This document shows positions 51,492 to 60,849 of a stretch of 64,000 nt of DNA, piece by piece (position 1 is the first letter of the stretch; the number at the start of each line of letters is the position of its first letter). Origin of the DNA: CAZNSX01 sp964575845. Its GTDB lineage: Bacteria; UBA8248; CAZNSX01. A program made the position numbers and the translations under genes. Location: contig CAZNSX010000002.1 of assembly GCA_964575845.1 (NCBI GenBank), positions 496,001 through 560,000 of the forward strand. Direction: 5' to 3'. The notes beneath the pieces were generated by a model, which saw only the letters and a program-made list of their open reading frames with translations, ran no database searches and was not told where the DNA came from.

Positions 51492-52086
51492 GGGCCCCCT
51501 GGGGGTGGGCAAGACAAGCCTCGCCCGTTTGCTCAGCCGTCGTATCCGGGCCCGGCTCCTGCTGGAGCCTATAAGGGAAAATCCATTTCTTTCCGCCTTT
51601 TACCGAGACCCCCCAGGCTTAGCCCTTAAGACTCAGCTCTTCTTTCTTCTCTTGCGCTACCGCCAGCAGAGGGCTCTGGTCCGTGAGATGAATGGCGCAG
51701 AGCCCATAGTGAGCGACTACCTCTTTGCCAAGGACAGGATCTTCGCCCGCGCCAATCTCAAGGGGGCGGAGCTCAGAATCTATGAGGAAGTGGCCTCACT
51801 CCTTGAGCCTCCTCCCAGGCCTGATCTCCTCCTCTTCCTTAAGGCCCCAACCCGGCTCCTCATGGAACGCATAAGAAGGCGCGACCGCAACTACGAGCGG
51901 GGGATAGACCCCGGCTATGTCGAACGCCTGAACCGCGCCTACGGTCGCTTCTTCTCCGGCTACAAAGAAAGCCCCCTCCTTGTGGTGAGAGCCGACCGCG
52001 TGGACCTCCTTTCCCAGAAGGGAGCCCTTGAAGAGCTCCTCTTGAGGCTCGCGGAGTCCTGGCAAGGGAGGAGGTGTTTCCCCTGA
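51463..52086 (+). CDS. Deoxynucleoside kinase (deoxyadenosine/deoxyguanosine kinase family)
   Basis: A 207-residue P-loop kinase. It has YIAIEGPLGVGKTSLARLLS (Walker A), the substrate region EPIRENPFLSAFY, VSDYLFAKDRIFA (the D/E-R-S-like motif replaced by SDYLFAKDRIF), and a lid-like Arg-rich RIRRRDRNYERGID. It phosphorylates deoxynucleosides for salvage. It overlaps folK and is followed by panC after 10 bases; the same trio is seen in other diderm genomes. Confidence 0.85.
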   Translation: MRQGRYIAIEGPLGVGKTSLARLLSRRIRARLLLEPIRENPFLSAFYRDPPGLALKTQLFFLLLRYRQQRALVREMNGAEPIVSDYLFAKDRIFARANLKGAELRIYEEVASLLEPPPRPDLLLFLKAPTRLLMERIRRRDRNYERGIDPGYVERLNRAYGRFFSGYKESPLLVVRADRVDLLSQKGALEELLLRLAESWQGRRCFP

Positions 52087-52096
52087 GGCGGCCGTT

Positions 52097-52951
52097 GTGA
52101 AACTTATCACAAAAATACAGCCCCTCCGGCGGGAGGCTGAAGCCGTGAGGGAGAGAGGTGAGAGCCTCGGCTTTGTGCCCACGATGGGAGCGCTGCACAG
52201 GGGGCACCTGAGCCTCATCGAGAGAGCCCGCCGTGAGTGCCAAAGGGTCGCCATAAGCATCTTCGTTAACCGCATCCAGTTCGGCCCCGGGGAGGATTTT
52301 GAAAGCTACCCCCGGAGGATCGAAGAAGACCTCAAGGCGGCCGAAGGGGCGGGGGTTGACCTTGTTTTCGTCCCCGAGGAGGCGGAGCTATATCCGCCGG
52401 GGTTTTCGAGCTGGGTCACGGTCGAAGGGCTCAGCACCAAGCTCTGTGGCCGGTTTCGGCCGGGTCACTTCCGAGGGGTAGCCACGGTGGTTCTCAAGCT
52501 GCTCAATATCCTCCTCCCCCATAGGGCCTATTTCGGTGAGAAGGACTACCAGCAACTCATCATCATCAAGCGGCTTGTCCGGGACCTTGACCTGCCCCTT
52601 GAGATAGTGGGATGTCCCACGGTGAGGGACGCTGATGGTCTTGCCCTAAGCTCAAGGAATTCCTATCTGAGCCCTTCCGAGCGAGAGAAGGCCACGGCTC
52701 TTTTTCGAGCCCTGCGGGAAGCGGAAGCCCTGCCTCTCATGGGTGAGAGAGGCGCCCAGGCCGTCAAGGAGAGGGCCCTGGAGGTTCTATCGGGAGCAGG
52801 GCTTGAGCCCGAATATCTGGCTCTAGTGGACCTCGAGAGCCTTGAGGAGGTGGGGGAAGTAGAAGGGGAAGCGAGGCTCCTTCTTGCCTGTCGGGTGGGA
52901 CAGACCCGCCTCATCGATAACATTCTCCTGCGGCTCGGTCGAAAGCCTTGA
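52097..52951 (+). CDS. panC: Pantothenate synthetase PanC
   Basis: A 284-residue ATP-dependent ligase making pantothenate from pantoate and beta-alanine. Motifs: LGFVPTMGALHRGHLSLIERA (HIGH-like ATP site), VNRIQFGPGEDFESYPR, LCGRFRPGHFRGVATVVLKL, AYFGEKDYQQLIIIKRLVRD and LALSSRNSYLSPSER (KMSKS-like). GTG 52097 is the start. No panB or panD is visible in the window. Confidence 0.96.
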   Translation: MKLITKIQPLRREAEAVRERGESLGFVPTMGALHRGHLSLIERARRECQRVAISIFVNRIQFGPGEDFESYPRRIEEDLKAAEGAGVDLVFVPEEAELYPPGFSSWVTVEGLSTKLCGRFRPGHFRGVATVVLKLLNILLPHRAYFGEKDYQQLIIIKRLVRDLDLPLEIVGCPTVRDADGLALSSRNSYLSPSEREKATALFRALREAEALPLMGERGAQAVKERALEVLSGAGLEPEYLALVDLESLEEVGEVEGEARLLLACRVGQTRLIDNILLRLGRKP

Positions 52952-52976
52952 AGGCTGGGATTTTTTATGCTATATG
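52948..52976 (+). promoter_or_regulatory. Possible promoter of the chrA gene
   Basis: TTGAAG at 52948-52953, a 17-base spacer and TATATG at 52971-52976, about 48 bases before the chrA start. It overlaps the panC stop codon. Confidence 0.45.
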
Positions 52977-53023
52977 TATGAAATTGAACAACTTAGATAC
53001 GATGGTCGCTACGGGGGAAAAAG

Positions 53024-53545
53024 ATGAGGGCGCTTTTACAGCTGGTCTTTGCTTTTGCCAAGGTGGGGATATTCGGTTTTGGTGGCGGCCCCTCCATGAT
53101 TCCCCTGATAGAGCGGGAAGTGGTGGATAACTACCACTGGCTCAGCCAAGAGGAGTTCGTGGATAGCCTGGCGATGGGCATGGCCTTGCCCGGTCCCATA
53201 GCCACCAAGCTATCGGCCTACACGGGCTACCGGGTGGCGGGAGTTCCGGGGGCAATAGCCGGCATTCTCGGCATGGTGCTACCTTCCTCGGTCATGATTC
53301 TAGTCCTGGCATCCCTCCTCTGGAGTTACCGCCATACCCCCTGGGCGCAAGGGATGCTCAAGGCTGTGAGGCCCGCGGTGGTTGCTCTGCTCGTGCTTGT
53401 GGCTTACCAGGTCTTCCCCAAGAGCGTGGACTCATGGCACACGGGCCTCATCGCGGCCGCCACCTTCGCGAGCATCGTCCTTCTGGACTACCATCCGGCC
53501 TTGGCCATCCTGGGTGCTGGTCTTTTGGGGCTCCTTATCTACTAA
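53024..53545 (+). CDS. Short-chain chromate transporter family protein ChrA (half-size)
   Basis: A 173-residue membrane protein with about five hydrophobic segments. It matches one CHR domain: FAKVGIFGFGGGPSMIPLIE, WLSQEEFVDSLAMGMALPGPIATKLSAYTGYR (in part MALPGPIATKLSAYTGYR) and a C-terminal VLLDYHPALAILGAGLLG. Full ChrA has two such domains; short forms normally occur as gene pairs, but only one is present here. Chromate export or another anion is possible; many single-domain members have no chromate role. Confidence 0.82.
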   Translation: MRALLQLVFAFAKVGIFGFGGGPSMIPLIEREVVDNYHWLSQEEFVDSLAMGMALPGPIATKLSAYTGYRVAGVPGAIAGILGMVLPSSVMILVLASLLWSYRHTPWAQGMLKAVRPAVVALLVLVAYQVFPKSVDSWHTGLIAAATFASIVLLDYHPALAILGAGLLGLLIY

Positions 53546-53601
53546 TAGGAGGCCATTTTGTAAGGGGGTGCCTCATGCCCCAGAGGGCGAGAGGTACATG
53601 G

Positions 53602-55860
53602 ATGTCTAATTTGAAGGCCCTGGGCTTCGCCGCAGGCGCTATGGCCCTTCTCCTTTCATTGTGTCCTTTGGCGGAAGGGGCACCTCCTCTAAGCTCGGCA
53701 TCGGACCCTGCTCAAGAGCAATATATCCTCGCCCTCAATGCCCTCAAGGATGAGCTCTACCCCACGGCTATAGAGGCTTTCAAGGAATATCTCTCCCGCT
53801 ATCCCCAGGGTGCTAAGGCCCGTGAAGCGCGGCTCCTCCTGGCAGGGGCGCTTTATAAGACGGGGCGCTTCAAGGAGGCCGCCTCGGCCTATGAGGCCTT
53901 CCTTCGGAATCATCCCGAGGACCCCCTTTCAGAGAACGCTCGCTACAAGGGCGCTCTATCAAGCTTTCTCGCTGGTGAATGGGCTCTCGCGGCGGAGCGC
54001 TTCGGGCGGGTGAAGAAAGAACCCTTGGCCCAGGAAGCCCTCTTCTGGCGGGGGGAGGCATACCTGCGGCTGGAGAAGTGGAAGGAGGCCATCGAGAGCT
54101 TCTCCCTTTTGGTGAAGCGTTTTCCCCAAGGGAAAAGGGCGCAGGAGGCGCGGCTTAAAAAGGCCTTTGCCCAGCTCTCGCTCAAGGATTTAAAGGGAGC
54201 GCGGGATACATTCGAGGAGGCTCTCCCCTCGGTCCGGGAGACCTCCCTCAGGATAAGGCTTCTATTGCAGCTTGCAAATCTCGCGGAGGGCTTTGAAGAC
54301 TGGCCTCAGGCCGCCCGCCGATATGAGGAGCTTCTCAAGCTCTCTCCTCCCGATAATCTCAGAGTAGAAGCCATGTTTGGCTTCGCCCGAAACATCGAAA
54401 GGGCTCGGGGCTGCAAGGAGGCCATTTCCCCTTACAGAGAGTTTGTCAAGGAAGCGCGCAAGCATCGGATGAGGCCTGAGGCCCTTTATGCCCTGGGAAA
54501 CTGTCAGTTCAGGGAGGGTAGGTTCAGAGAGGCCGCAAAGGCCTTTGACTCCTTTGCTGAAGATTACCCCTCGAGGGCTCGCTCACCATGGGCCCTTTAT
54601 TTCTCTGGCGAAGCTCTTTTGAAGCTTGAACAGAGGGAAGAGGCTTTGAAGCGATATCTCGCGGTGGATTCCCGCTACAGCGGAAGCCCTCCTCATAAGG
54701 AGTCACTCGCCAAGGCCGCTTCCCTCAAGTTCGCTTCAGGTGCGTATGCTGAAGCGCTAGCGCTTTTGCGGAAGCTCAAAAAACTTGGGCCACTGCCCGA
54801 GCAGAGCGCCCTCGTGGCGTTCCTCGAGGCGGAGAGCCTTTTTGCGCTAAAAAAATATGAGGACGCCGAAGAATCTTATGGACTTTTTATAAGCTCCCAC
54901 CCTAAAAGCCGCGATGTGCCCGAGGCCCTTTTCAAGAGAGCCCTTTCGGCCTACCGCGCGGAGCGGTTCCAGAAGGCGCTTGAGTTTTTTGAGGAGGGCC
55001 TCCCCCGGATGACCCCCGAAAAAAGGAAGGAGGCTCTTTATCTGGCGGCCAGAAGCAGCGAAAGGGTGGGCTCCCTATCGAAGGCTAGTTCCTTCTGGGG
55101 CCGCTTCCTTAAGGAGAGCGCCGGGGACCCCCGCGAGGCAGAGGCCCTTCTGAGCCTCGGCCGTGCGCGCTATGGTTTGAAGGATTACGCCGGAGCTTCC
55201 TCGGCCCTCAAGATGTGGGTCGAACGCTTCGGCACACGGCCAGAGCGGAGGGAGGCCTATCTTCTCCTAGGCCACGCGCTTCTGGGAGCCGGCGACTTCA
55301 TGGGTGCAGTCCAGGCCTATGAGAGCCTTTTCGCTCAGGGGTTCGTTCCCTCGGGGGCCATCTTCAACTTGGCCTATGCCTATGATAAACTGGGTGAGAA
55401 TGAAAAGGCTCTTGAGAATTTTGGGCGATATCTCAAAGCGAAGCCCGGGGCCGGCGATGAAGGGGAAGTGGCCCTGAGGATGGGCGTCCTGGCCCTTGAG
55501 CTGGGAAAGGATGAGGAAGCCCGAGAGGCCTTCGAGCTGGCCTCTCGCAAGGGGAAGGGTGCCCTCAAGTCTGAAGCGGAGTTCAGGCTTGCGGAACTGG
55601 AGCTGAAGAGAGGACGAAGGGGAGAGGCCCTGAAGCTCCTCCTCGCACTCTCCCAAGAGGGGGCCGAGCCCTGGGCGGGGGCGGCGGTCCTCAGAGCAGG
55701 AGCCCTTCTTGAAGAGGAGAAGAGGTGGGAGGAGGCTCTCGAACTCTACCGCCGCCTTCCGCAGGGTTCTGAGGGGTGGAAGCAGGCTCAGGAGCGCATA
55801 GGGAAGATAGATGCTTACCTTAAGGCCAGAGAAAAGCTCGGTGAAGAAAAGAAGCCTTAG
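53602..55860 (+). CDS. Secreted TPR protein (tol-pal YbgF/CpoB-like repeats)
   Basis: About 752 residues. A signal peptide (NLKALGFAAGAMALLLSLCP, then AEGAPP) precedes at least fifteen degenerate tetratricopeptide repeats, e.g. PQGAKAREARLLLAGALYKT, RFKEAASAYEAFLRNHPEDP and RYGLKDYAGASSALKMWVER. The repeat style (FxSRYPxSxxxPEALY) is that of periplasmic YbgF/BamD-like TPRs. ATG 53602 follows GAGAGG; ATG 53575 in frame follows AAGGGGGTG. It overlaps the next gene, another giant TPR protein, and is followed by ExbB/ExbD/TonB genes, so the two may form periplasmic scaffolds for that motor. Confidence 0.8.
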   Translation: MSNLKALGFAAGAMALLLSLCPLAEGAPPLSSASDPAQEQYILALNALKDELYPTAIEAFKEYLSRYPQGAKAREARLLLAGALYKTGRFKEAASAYEAFLRNHPEDPLSENARYKGALSSFLAGEWALAAERFGRVKKEPLAQEALFWRGEAYLRLEKWKEAIESFSLLVKRFPQGKRAQEARLKKAFAQLSLKDLKGARDTFEEALPSVRETSLRIRLLLQLANLAEGFEDWPQAARRYEELLKLSPPDNLRVEAMFGFARNIERARGCKEAISPYREFVKEARKHRMRPEALYALGNCQFREGRFREAAKAFDSFAEDYPSRARSPWALYFSGEALLKLEQREEALKRYLAVDSRYSGSPPHKESLAKAASLKFASGAYAEALALLRKLKKLGPLPEQSALVAFLEAESLFALKKYEDAEESYGLFISSHPKSRDVPEALFKRALSAYRAERFQKALEFFEEGLPRMTPEKRKEALYLAARSSERVGSLSKASSFWGRFLKESAGDPREAEALLSLGRARYGLKDYAGASSALKMWVERFGTRPERREAYLLLGHALLGAGDFMGAVQAYESLFAQGFVPSGAIFNLAYAYDKLGENEKALENFGRYLKAKPGAGDEGEVALRMGVLALELGKDEEAREAFELASRKGKGALKSEAEFRLAELELKRGRRGEALKLLLALSQEGAEPWAGAAVLRAGALLEEEKRWEEALELYRRLPQGSEGWKQAQERIGKIDAYLKAREKLGEEKKP

Positions 55861-58800
55861 AAACGGGAGGAGCCTCAGGTTGGGCGTCCCCTTTCTGGTG
55901 GCTCTCTTCATCTTTTTTTCCGCCGGGGAGGCCCTCTCGCAGCGCCCCGAGGAAAAGCTTGCCATCCCCTTGCCCGAGGTAGTAGTGGTGGGCAAGGATG
56001 TGGACATCTTAAAGGAGCTCAAAGGGCGTCCCTCTCCTCCCAAGAGCTTGGAAGGGCTCAAGGAACTCCCTCCTCCCTTCGAGAAGCTTCCGGCCCCTCG
56101 CCTGGAGAGCCTTCCCCGGAGGAGAGAGCCCGGGGAGGAGCCGGTGCCTGTTTTTTATGGAAGCCCTCTGGGCTCCTCTCTCGCGAGCCTTTTCATGGGG
56201 GAAAAGGGGCTCTATCTCACAGGTCTTTTCCATTACCAGCACGGCAACTGGAATGAGGCCCTTCGGTCTTTTGAAGAGATCCTGGCCGGGGGGGGAGGTG
56301 GTCCCTGGGCCAGATGGGCTCGCTATTGGGTCGGGGAGTGCCTTTTGAGGCTGGGCCGGGAGGAGGAGGCTCTCTCCCAGTGGACCCTTCTGGCAGAAGA
56401 TAACTCAGATGCCGTCCTTTACAGATTTTCTCTCTACGCCCGGGGTTGGCTCATGCTCGAAAGGGGGCAAGAGGAGAAGGCATTAGGGCACCTGGAGGCC
56501 TTGCTGAACTCTCGGCCCCCGAGCCCTCTCGCCGAGGACGCCCTCTTTCTTGCGGGAGAGGCCTCATATTCTCTCGGGCGTTTCGAGGTGGCAGAGCAAT
56601 TCTACAGCCGTGTTCTCAAGGGATATTCGGGCGGGGGGCTAAGGGCAGCTGCTTCCTTCTGGCGTGGCGAAGCCCTTTATAAGCTCGGGCGCTTTCAAGA
56701 GGCCGCCTCGATGTATGCGACGGTTGCGGAGATAGAACCCTCATCTCCCCTGGCACCCCTTTCCCGGTACGGCCTGGGATGGAGTTCTCTCAGGCTCGGT
56801 GAGCCAGAGAGGGCCCTCACTGAGTTGGGCGCCTACCTTTCCCCTGAGGCCTCAGGCCTTTTTGCCGATTCGGCAAGGGCGGGCCGCATCGAGGCCTTTC
56901 TGGCCATGGGTCGAAGGCGGGAGGCCCGAGGGGAACTTGCAGACCTGAAGGGGATGTCCCCCGACAGCCCCCGGCTCGATGAGGCTCTCTACAGGCTGGG
57001 CTTAGAGAGCTTCCGTGCCGGCCTCTGGGAGGCGGCCTCGGAGAGCTTCAGGGATCTTTTTGAGAGCCGTCCTCTCAGCCCGCTGGCTCCCCGCGCCCGT
57101 TACATGCTGGGCCTCTCCGATTTTAATGGCGGCCACTATGCGCAGGCGGCCGTGCAGCTCGAGAGGGTGGCTGAAAACCGGAGGGCTCAAGAACTGAAGC
57201 CAAAAGCCCTCCTACACGGCTCCTTTTCCCGGTACGAGCTGGGTGATTACCGCGGAGCCCGTCGTGCACTCCTGGCCCTTCTTGGAAAAGAGACCCCTCC
57301 TTCTATCAGGGCCGAGGCCGCCTTCTGGCTCGGTGAGATAGAGTTCCTGGTGGGAGACTATGAGAAGGCCCTGGGCGCCTATGGTCGCATCTTTCCGCAG
57401 AGCGAGAGCTATGCTCTGGCCCTATACGGTCGGGGCTGGGTTTACTACCAGAGAGGGGACTGGCGCCTTGCCAGGGAGAGCTTCGGCACTCTGGCCGAGC
57501 GCTTCCCAGATTCGCCTTACACTCCGGAGGCTCTTGTCCGCATGGCCGAGAGCAGCCTCAACCTCAAGGATAACTCCCAGGCTTTGGCGGATTTTGAGCG
57601 CCTGGTGAAGAGCTATCCAAAGAGTGAATCAGCGGCTTTGGCTCGCTTTCGCATAGGGCGTATCCACTATAAAGAGGGGCGCTTCGAGGAAGCGAGGGAG
57701 AGCTTCAGCCGCTTCTTCAAACTCAATTCTCACCATTCCCTGGTTCCAGAGGCGCTTTACTGGAAGGCCATGGCGCTCTTCCGGGAGGAGGCTTACGCCG
57801 GGGCGAGGGAGGAGTTTAAGGAGTTGGCCCAGGAGTATCCCGGGAGCCCCTTCGCGGCCATGGCCCTTTTGCGCGTGGGTGACTCCCTTTATAACGAGGG
57901 GAAATTTGCTGAAGCCAGAGAGGCTTATGGTAAGGTCATGTCCTCCTTTCCCAGGAGCCCTAGGGCGCAGGAGGCTATTTACGGCATCATCCTGACCCGT
58001 CTACGGCAGGGAGAGCACCAGGCCTTCCTCCAGGAGGCCAGGGCATTCATGCGAAGGAACCCCGAGAGCCCGCTCAGCGAGATCCTGGCCTATCAGGTAG
58101 GGGAGCATTATCTGAACCTCGCCCGGTACGGGGAGGCTGAGGAAGCCTACCGCTACGTGCTCACTCACTACGGCCGTGGGGAGCTGGCCGATGACGCCTT
58201 GTTGCGCTTGGGCGAGATTGCGAGGGCGAGGCGGGACTGGAAGGACGCCGCAGTGAGCTTCAAGAGCCTGCTAGCCCGCTTCCCGGAGAGCGCTCTTGCG
58301 GCGGATGGGCTCTATCAGCTAGCCCTCTCCCTCAAGGAGGGAGACCGCTGTAGGGAAGCCCTCATCTACTACCAGCGGTTCATCGGGAGATATCCCACGC
58401 ACGACCTGCTCCCCATGGCCCTCTCTGAAGCCGCAGGCTGCGCCATAGTGGCAAACCGCTTCAAGGAAGCCAAGGGGTATCTTGAGAAACTCCTTGAGGA
58501 CCACCCTCAGAGTAGCCTCGTCCAAGAGGCGCGGCTCACCCTGGGGCGGCTCCTCAAGGGAGAGCGCGGCTACAAAGAGGCGGATTCGCTCTTCCGGCAG
58601 GTGGCTACCTCATCCGAGGGGGAAACGGCAGCCAAGGCGCGGTTTCAGCTGGGCGAGAGCCTTCGGGAGCAGGGGAGGCTTGAGGAGGCGGTGGTGGAAT
58701 ACCTCAAGGTGGCCTACCTTTATCCGGGCCTTACGCTCCTTTCCGAGCAGTCGCTTCTCAGGGCGGGGGAGGGGTATGAGGCCCTGGGAAGGGTGAAGGA

Positions 58801-58909
58801 GGCCCTCAAGGTCTATACCAAGCTCAAAGCTTCCACCACAGACCGGGTCCTCCAAAGGAAAGCTGAGACCAGGATTAGAGCCCTCCAGAAGAAGAAAGGG
58901 GAGGGCTAG
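55841..58909 (+). CDS. Large secreted TPR protein (second copy)
   Basis: About 1022 residues from GTG 55841, which overlaps the previous stop. It has a signal peptide (LGVPFLVALFIFFSAGEALS), a Pro-rich linker (residues about 55-110, with PPPFEKLPAPRLESLPRRRE) and about twenty TPRs such as RWARYWVGECLLRLGREEEA and YTPEALVRMAESSLNLKDNS. It is a longer relative of the preceding protein. Repeats of YPxSxxAxxARFRIGRIHYKEG are typical of BamD/CpoB-like superhelices. Its outer-membrane or periplasmic partner is unknown. Confidence 0.8.
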   Translation: MKKRSLRNGRSLRLGVPFLVALFIFFSAGEALSQRPEEKLAIPLPEVVVVGKDVDILKELKGRPSPPKSLEGLKELPPPFEKLPAPRLESLPRRREPGEEPVPVFYGSPLGSSLASLFMGEKGLYLTGLFHYQHGNWNEALRSFEEILAGGGGGPWARWARYWVGECLLRLGREEEALSQWTLLAEDNSDAVLYRFSLYARGWLMLERGQEEKALGHLEALLNSRPPSPLAEDALFLAGEASYSLGRFEVAEQFYSRVLKGYSGGGLRAAASFWRGEALYKLGRFQEAASMYATVAEIEPSSPLAPLSRYGLGWSSLRLGEPERALTELGAYLSPEASGLFADSARAGRIEAFLAMGRRREARGELADLKGMSPDSPRLDEALYRLGLESFRAGLWEAASESFRDLFESRPLSPLAPRARYMLGLSDFNGGHYAQAAVQLERVAENRRAQELKPKALLHGSFSRYELGDYRGARRALLALLGKETPPSIRAEAAFWLGEIEFLVGDYEKALGAYGRIFPQSESYALALYGRGWVYYQRGDWRLARESFGTLAERFPDSPYTPEALVRMAESSLNLKDNSQALADFERLVKSYPKSESAALARFRIGRIHYKEGRFEEARESFSRFFKLNSHHSLVPEALYWKAMALFREEAYAGAREEFKELAQEYPGSPFAAMALLRVGDSLYNEGKFAEAREAYGKVMSSFPRSPRAQEAIYGIILTRLRQGEHQAFLQEARAFMRRNPESPLSEILAYQVGEHYLNLARYGEAEEAYRYVLTHYGRGELADDALLRLGEIARARRDWKDAAVSFKSLLARFPESALAADGLYQLALSLKEGDRCREALIYYQRFIGRYPTHDLLPMALSEAAGCAIVANRFKEAKGYLEKLLEDHPQSSLVQEARLTLGRLLKGERGYKEADSLFRQVATSSEGETAAKARFQLGESLREQGRLEEAVVEYLKVAYLYPGLTLLSEQSLLRAGEGYEALGRVKEALKVYTKLKASTTDRVLQRKAETRIRALQKKKGEG

Positions 58910-58939
58910 AGGCTTTGACGCCCGAGAGGGAGTGACGCG

Positions 58940-59539
58940 ATGGTAGATTTTCTAATAAGGGGTGGCTACATCATGATCCCCATTCTGGCCTGCTCTGTGC
59001 TGGCCCTGGCCATTATCATCGAGAGGTTCATAAACCTCCGGTACTCCCGGATCATCCGGCTCGAGGTCCTCAGGGGGGTGGAAGACCTGCTCCGGGACCA
59101 GAGGATCGGTGAAGCCAGCACCCTCTGCCGGCGCAACTCCTCGGCAATGACCAGGGTGCTCCAGGCCGCCATCGTGAACTACGACCAGGACAAGAACGAG
59201 ATAAAGGACATCATCGAGGATGCCGGCCGCCAGGAGGTCCCGGGCCTGGAGCGCTATCTGAACATCCTGGGCACTATCGCGTCCATAGCGCCGCTGCTCG
59301 GCCTTCTGGGCACGGTCGCAGGAATGATCCGGGTCTTCAACGTCATAACCCAGGAGGGGGTAGGCCACCCCAATCAGCTGGCGGGAGGCATCTCGGAGGC
59401 GCTCATAACCACGGCCGCAGGCCTGGCCGTTGCCATCCCGGCGCTCGTCTTCCACAACTACTTCGCGAACAAGGCCGGGGTGCTCGTGCTGGAGATGGAG
59501 AAATACTCGCTGCGCATGCTGGACATACTCAAGCGGTGA
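58940..59539 (+). CDS. exbB: ExbB/TolQ/MotA-family proton channel protein
   Basis: A 199-residue protein with three transmembrane segments (about residues 9-29, 103-128 and 148-170). Signature: ERYLNILGTIASIAPLLGLLGTVAGMIRVF and LAGGISEALITTAAGLAVAIPAL (quoted here in part: APLLGLLGTVAGMIRVF). It forms a 5:2 proton-driven motor with ExbD to energise TonB. It lies 30 bases after the TPR gene, with AGAGGGAGTGACG before ATG 58940. Confidence 0.92.
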   Translation: MVDFLIRGGYIMIPILACSVLALAIIIERFINLRYSRIIRLEVLRGVEDLLRDQRIGEASTLCRRNSSAMTRVLQAAIVNYDQDKNEIKDIIEDAGRQEVPGLERYLNILGTIASIAPLLGLLGTVAGMIRVFNVITQEGVGHPNQLAGGISEALITTAAGLAVAIPALVFHNYFANKAGVLVLEMEKYSLRMLDILKR

Positions 59540-59548
59540 GGGGCGCCG

Positions 59549-59968
59549 ATGCAGATCAAAAAAGCCAGAAGGTTGAGCCCCTCCATAAGCATAACACCCC
59601 TGATCGATGTAGTGCTCCTGCTGGTGATCTTCTTCATGCTCTCCTCCACCTTCGTGGTCCAGCCGGGAATAAAGGTGAGGCTCCCCGAGGCGGTGACGGC
59701 CGAGCGGGGGGAGCCCCGCGACCTCGTGCTCGTCCTTACCCGTGAGGGGGCTCTGTACCTGAATGACCGTATGGTGACGGAGAGTGAACTTACCGATGCG
59801 CTCGCACGGGAGTTCAAGACAAGGAAATCCGCCTACCTCATCATCCGGGCCGATAAGGACGCCCGCCACGGCCGTGTGGTGGCTCTCATGGACATCGCAA
59901 AGCAGGCGGGCGCTAAGCGCTTGGCCTTTGCTACGGAGCCCAAGCCGGGGAGGCGGACCACGCGATGA
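59549..59968 (+). CDS. exbD: ExbD/TolR-family protein
   Basis: A 139-residue bitopic membrane protein. It starts with a basic stretch, SPSISITPLIDVVLLLVIFFMLSSTFV (TM with the proton-accepting Asp in TPLIDVVLLLVIFFML), and a periplasmic ExbD domain. It follows exbB by 9 bases and overlaps tonB by four bases. Confidence 0.93.
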   Translation: MQIKKARRLSPSISITPLIDVVLLLVIFFMLSSTFVVQPGIKVRLPEAVTAERGEPRDLVLVLTREGALYLNDRMVTESELTDALAREFKTRKSAYLIIRADKDARHGRVVALMDIAKQAGAKRLAFATEPKPGRRTTR

Positions 59969-60837
59969 AGCATATCACCCTTTTCTTCGCGTTTCTCTTC
60001 TCCCTCGGGGTCCACTTCGTCATCGCGAGGTACGTGCCGGAACCCTTCCAGCAGGGGACCCTTCCAGCGCTCCCTCCCGAGGAGGAGCCCCTGTCGGTGG
60101 ATCTCGTGGAAAGGCCCATCCCGCCGCCCAAACCTCCACCCAAACCCGAGCCTCCTCCCAAAAAGGTGCTGGAACCCCTTCCACCTCCCCCGCCCCCCGC
60201 GCCCTCTGCCTTGCCCGATCTCAGCAGAAAGCTGGAGGAGGTGAGCCTGGGCCGGAGGCATCTCGGGACTAAGATTCCCGTCTTGACCCCGCGCAAGGTC
60301 TCACGGGATGAGGAGGTGGTGCGGCTGAAGTCCCCGGAGAGCGCCGAGCTCTCAACCCTCTTGGAGAAGGTGCGGGAAGAGGGGGGGCCTGTGGGGGAGA
60401 AGGAGGGGAGGCGGGTCGCCCTTCTGGACCCGGTTCTGAGAGACCTGGCGGGCCCCTCCAGGGAGAAGCCCGAGGATGCGGTGAGGGGTCTCGAGGAAGA
60501 GGTTCTGAGCAAGGAGTTCCTGCGCCTCAGCGAAGTGAAACCTCGGCAGGCGAGCGAACCGGCCCTCGTGATAGAGGGCCCCGCGGCCTCCCGCAGGGTA
60601 ATCTTCAAGCCCGCCTTTCCTGAAGTGCCCCTCGGGGGCGAAAGCGAGATAGCCCTCAAGTTCTGGGTGCTCCCCGACGGAACGGTGGGCAGGGTGGTCC
60701 CCTTCAAAAAGGGTGAGACTCGGCTGGAGGCCATGGCTATCCAATACCTTAAGAGGTGGCGCTTCAGCCCCCTGCCGCCCGGCACCCCGCCGCGTGAGGA
60801 GTGGGGCATAATCCCCTTTAAGTTCGTGCTTCGTTGA
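59965..60837 (+). CDS. tonB: TonB-family energy transducer
   Basis: A 290-residue protein. An N-terminal membrane anchor (ITLFFAFLFSLGVHFVIARY) is followed by a Pro-rich periplasmic linker (IPPPKPPPKPEPPPKK and PLPPPPPPAPSALP), a long charged stretch and a C-terminal TonB domain (LPDGTVGRVVPFKKGETRL, AIQYLKRWRFSPLPPG). It couples inner-membrane proton motive force to outer-membrane receptors, but no TonB-dependent receptor gene is in the window. Confidence 0.88.
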   Translation: MKHITLFFAFLFSLGVHFVIARYVPEPFQQGTLPALPPEEEPLSVDLVERPIPPPKPPPKPEPPPKKVLEPLPPPPPPAPSALPDLSRKLEEVSLGRRHLGTKIPVLTPRKVSRDEEVVRLKSPESAELSTLLEKVREEGGPVGEKEGRRVALLDPVLRDLAGPSREKPEDAVRGLEEEVLSKEFLRLSEVKPRQASEPALVIEGPAASRRVIFKPAFPEVPLGGESEIALKFWVLPDGTVGRVVPFKKGETRLEAMAIQYLKRWRFSPLPPGTPPREEWGIIPFKFVLR

Positions 60838-60849
60838 GAGCACCCCCTA

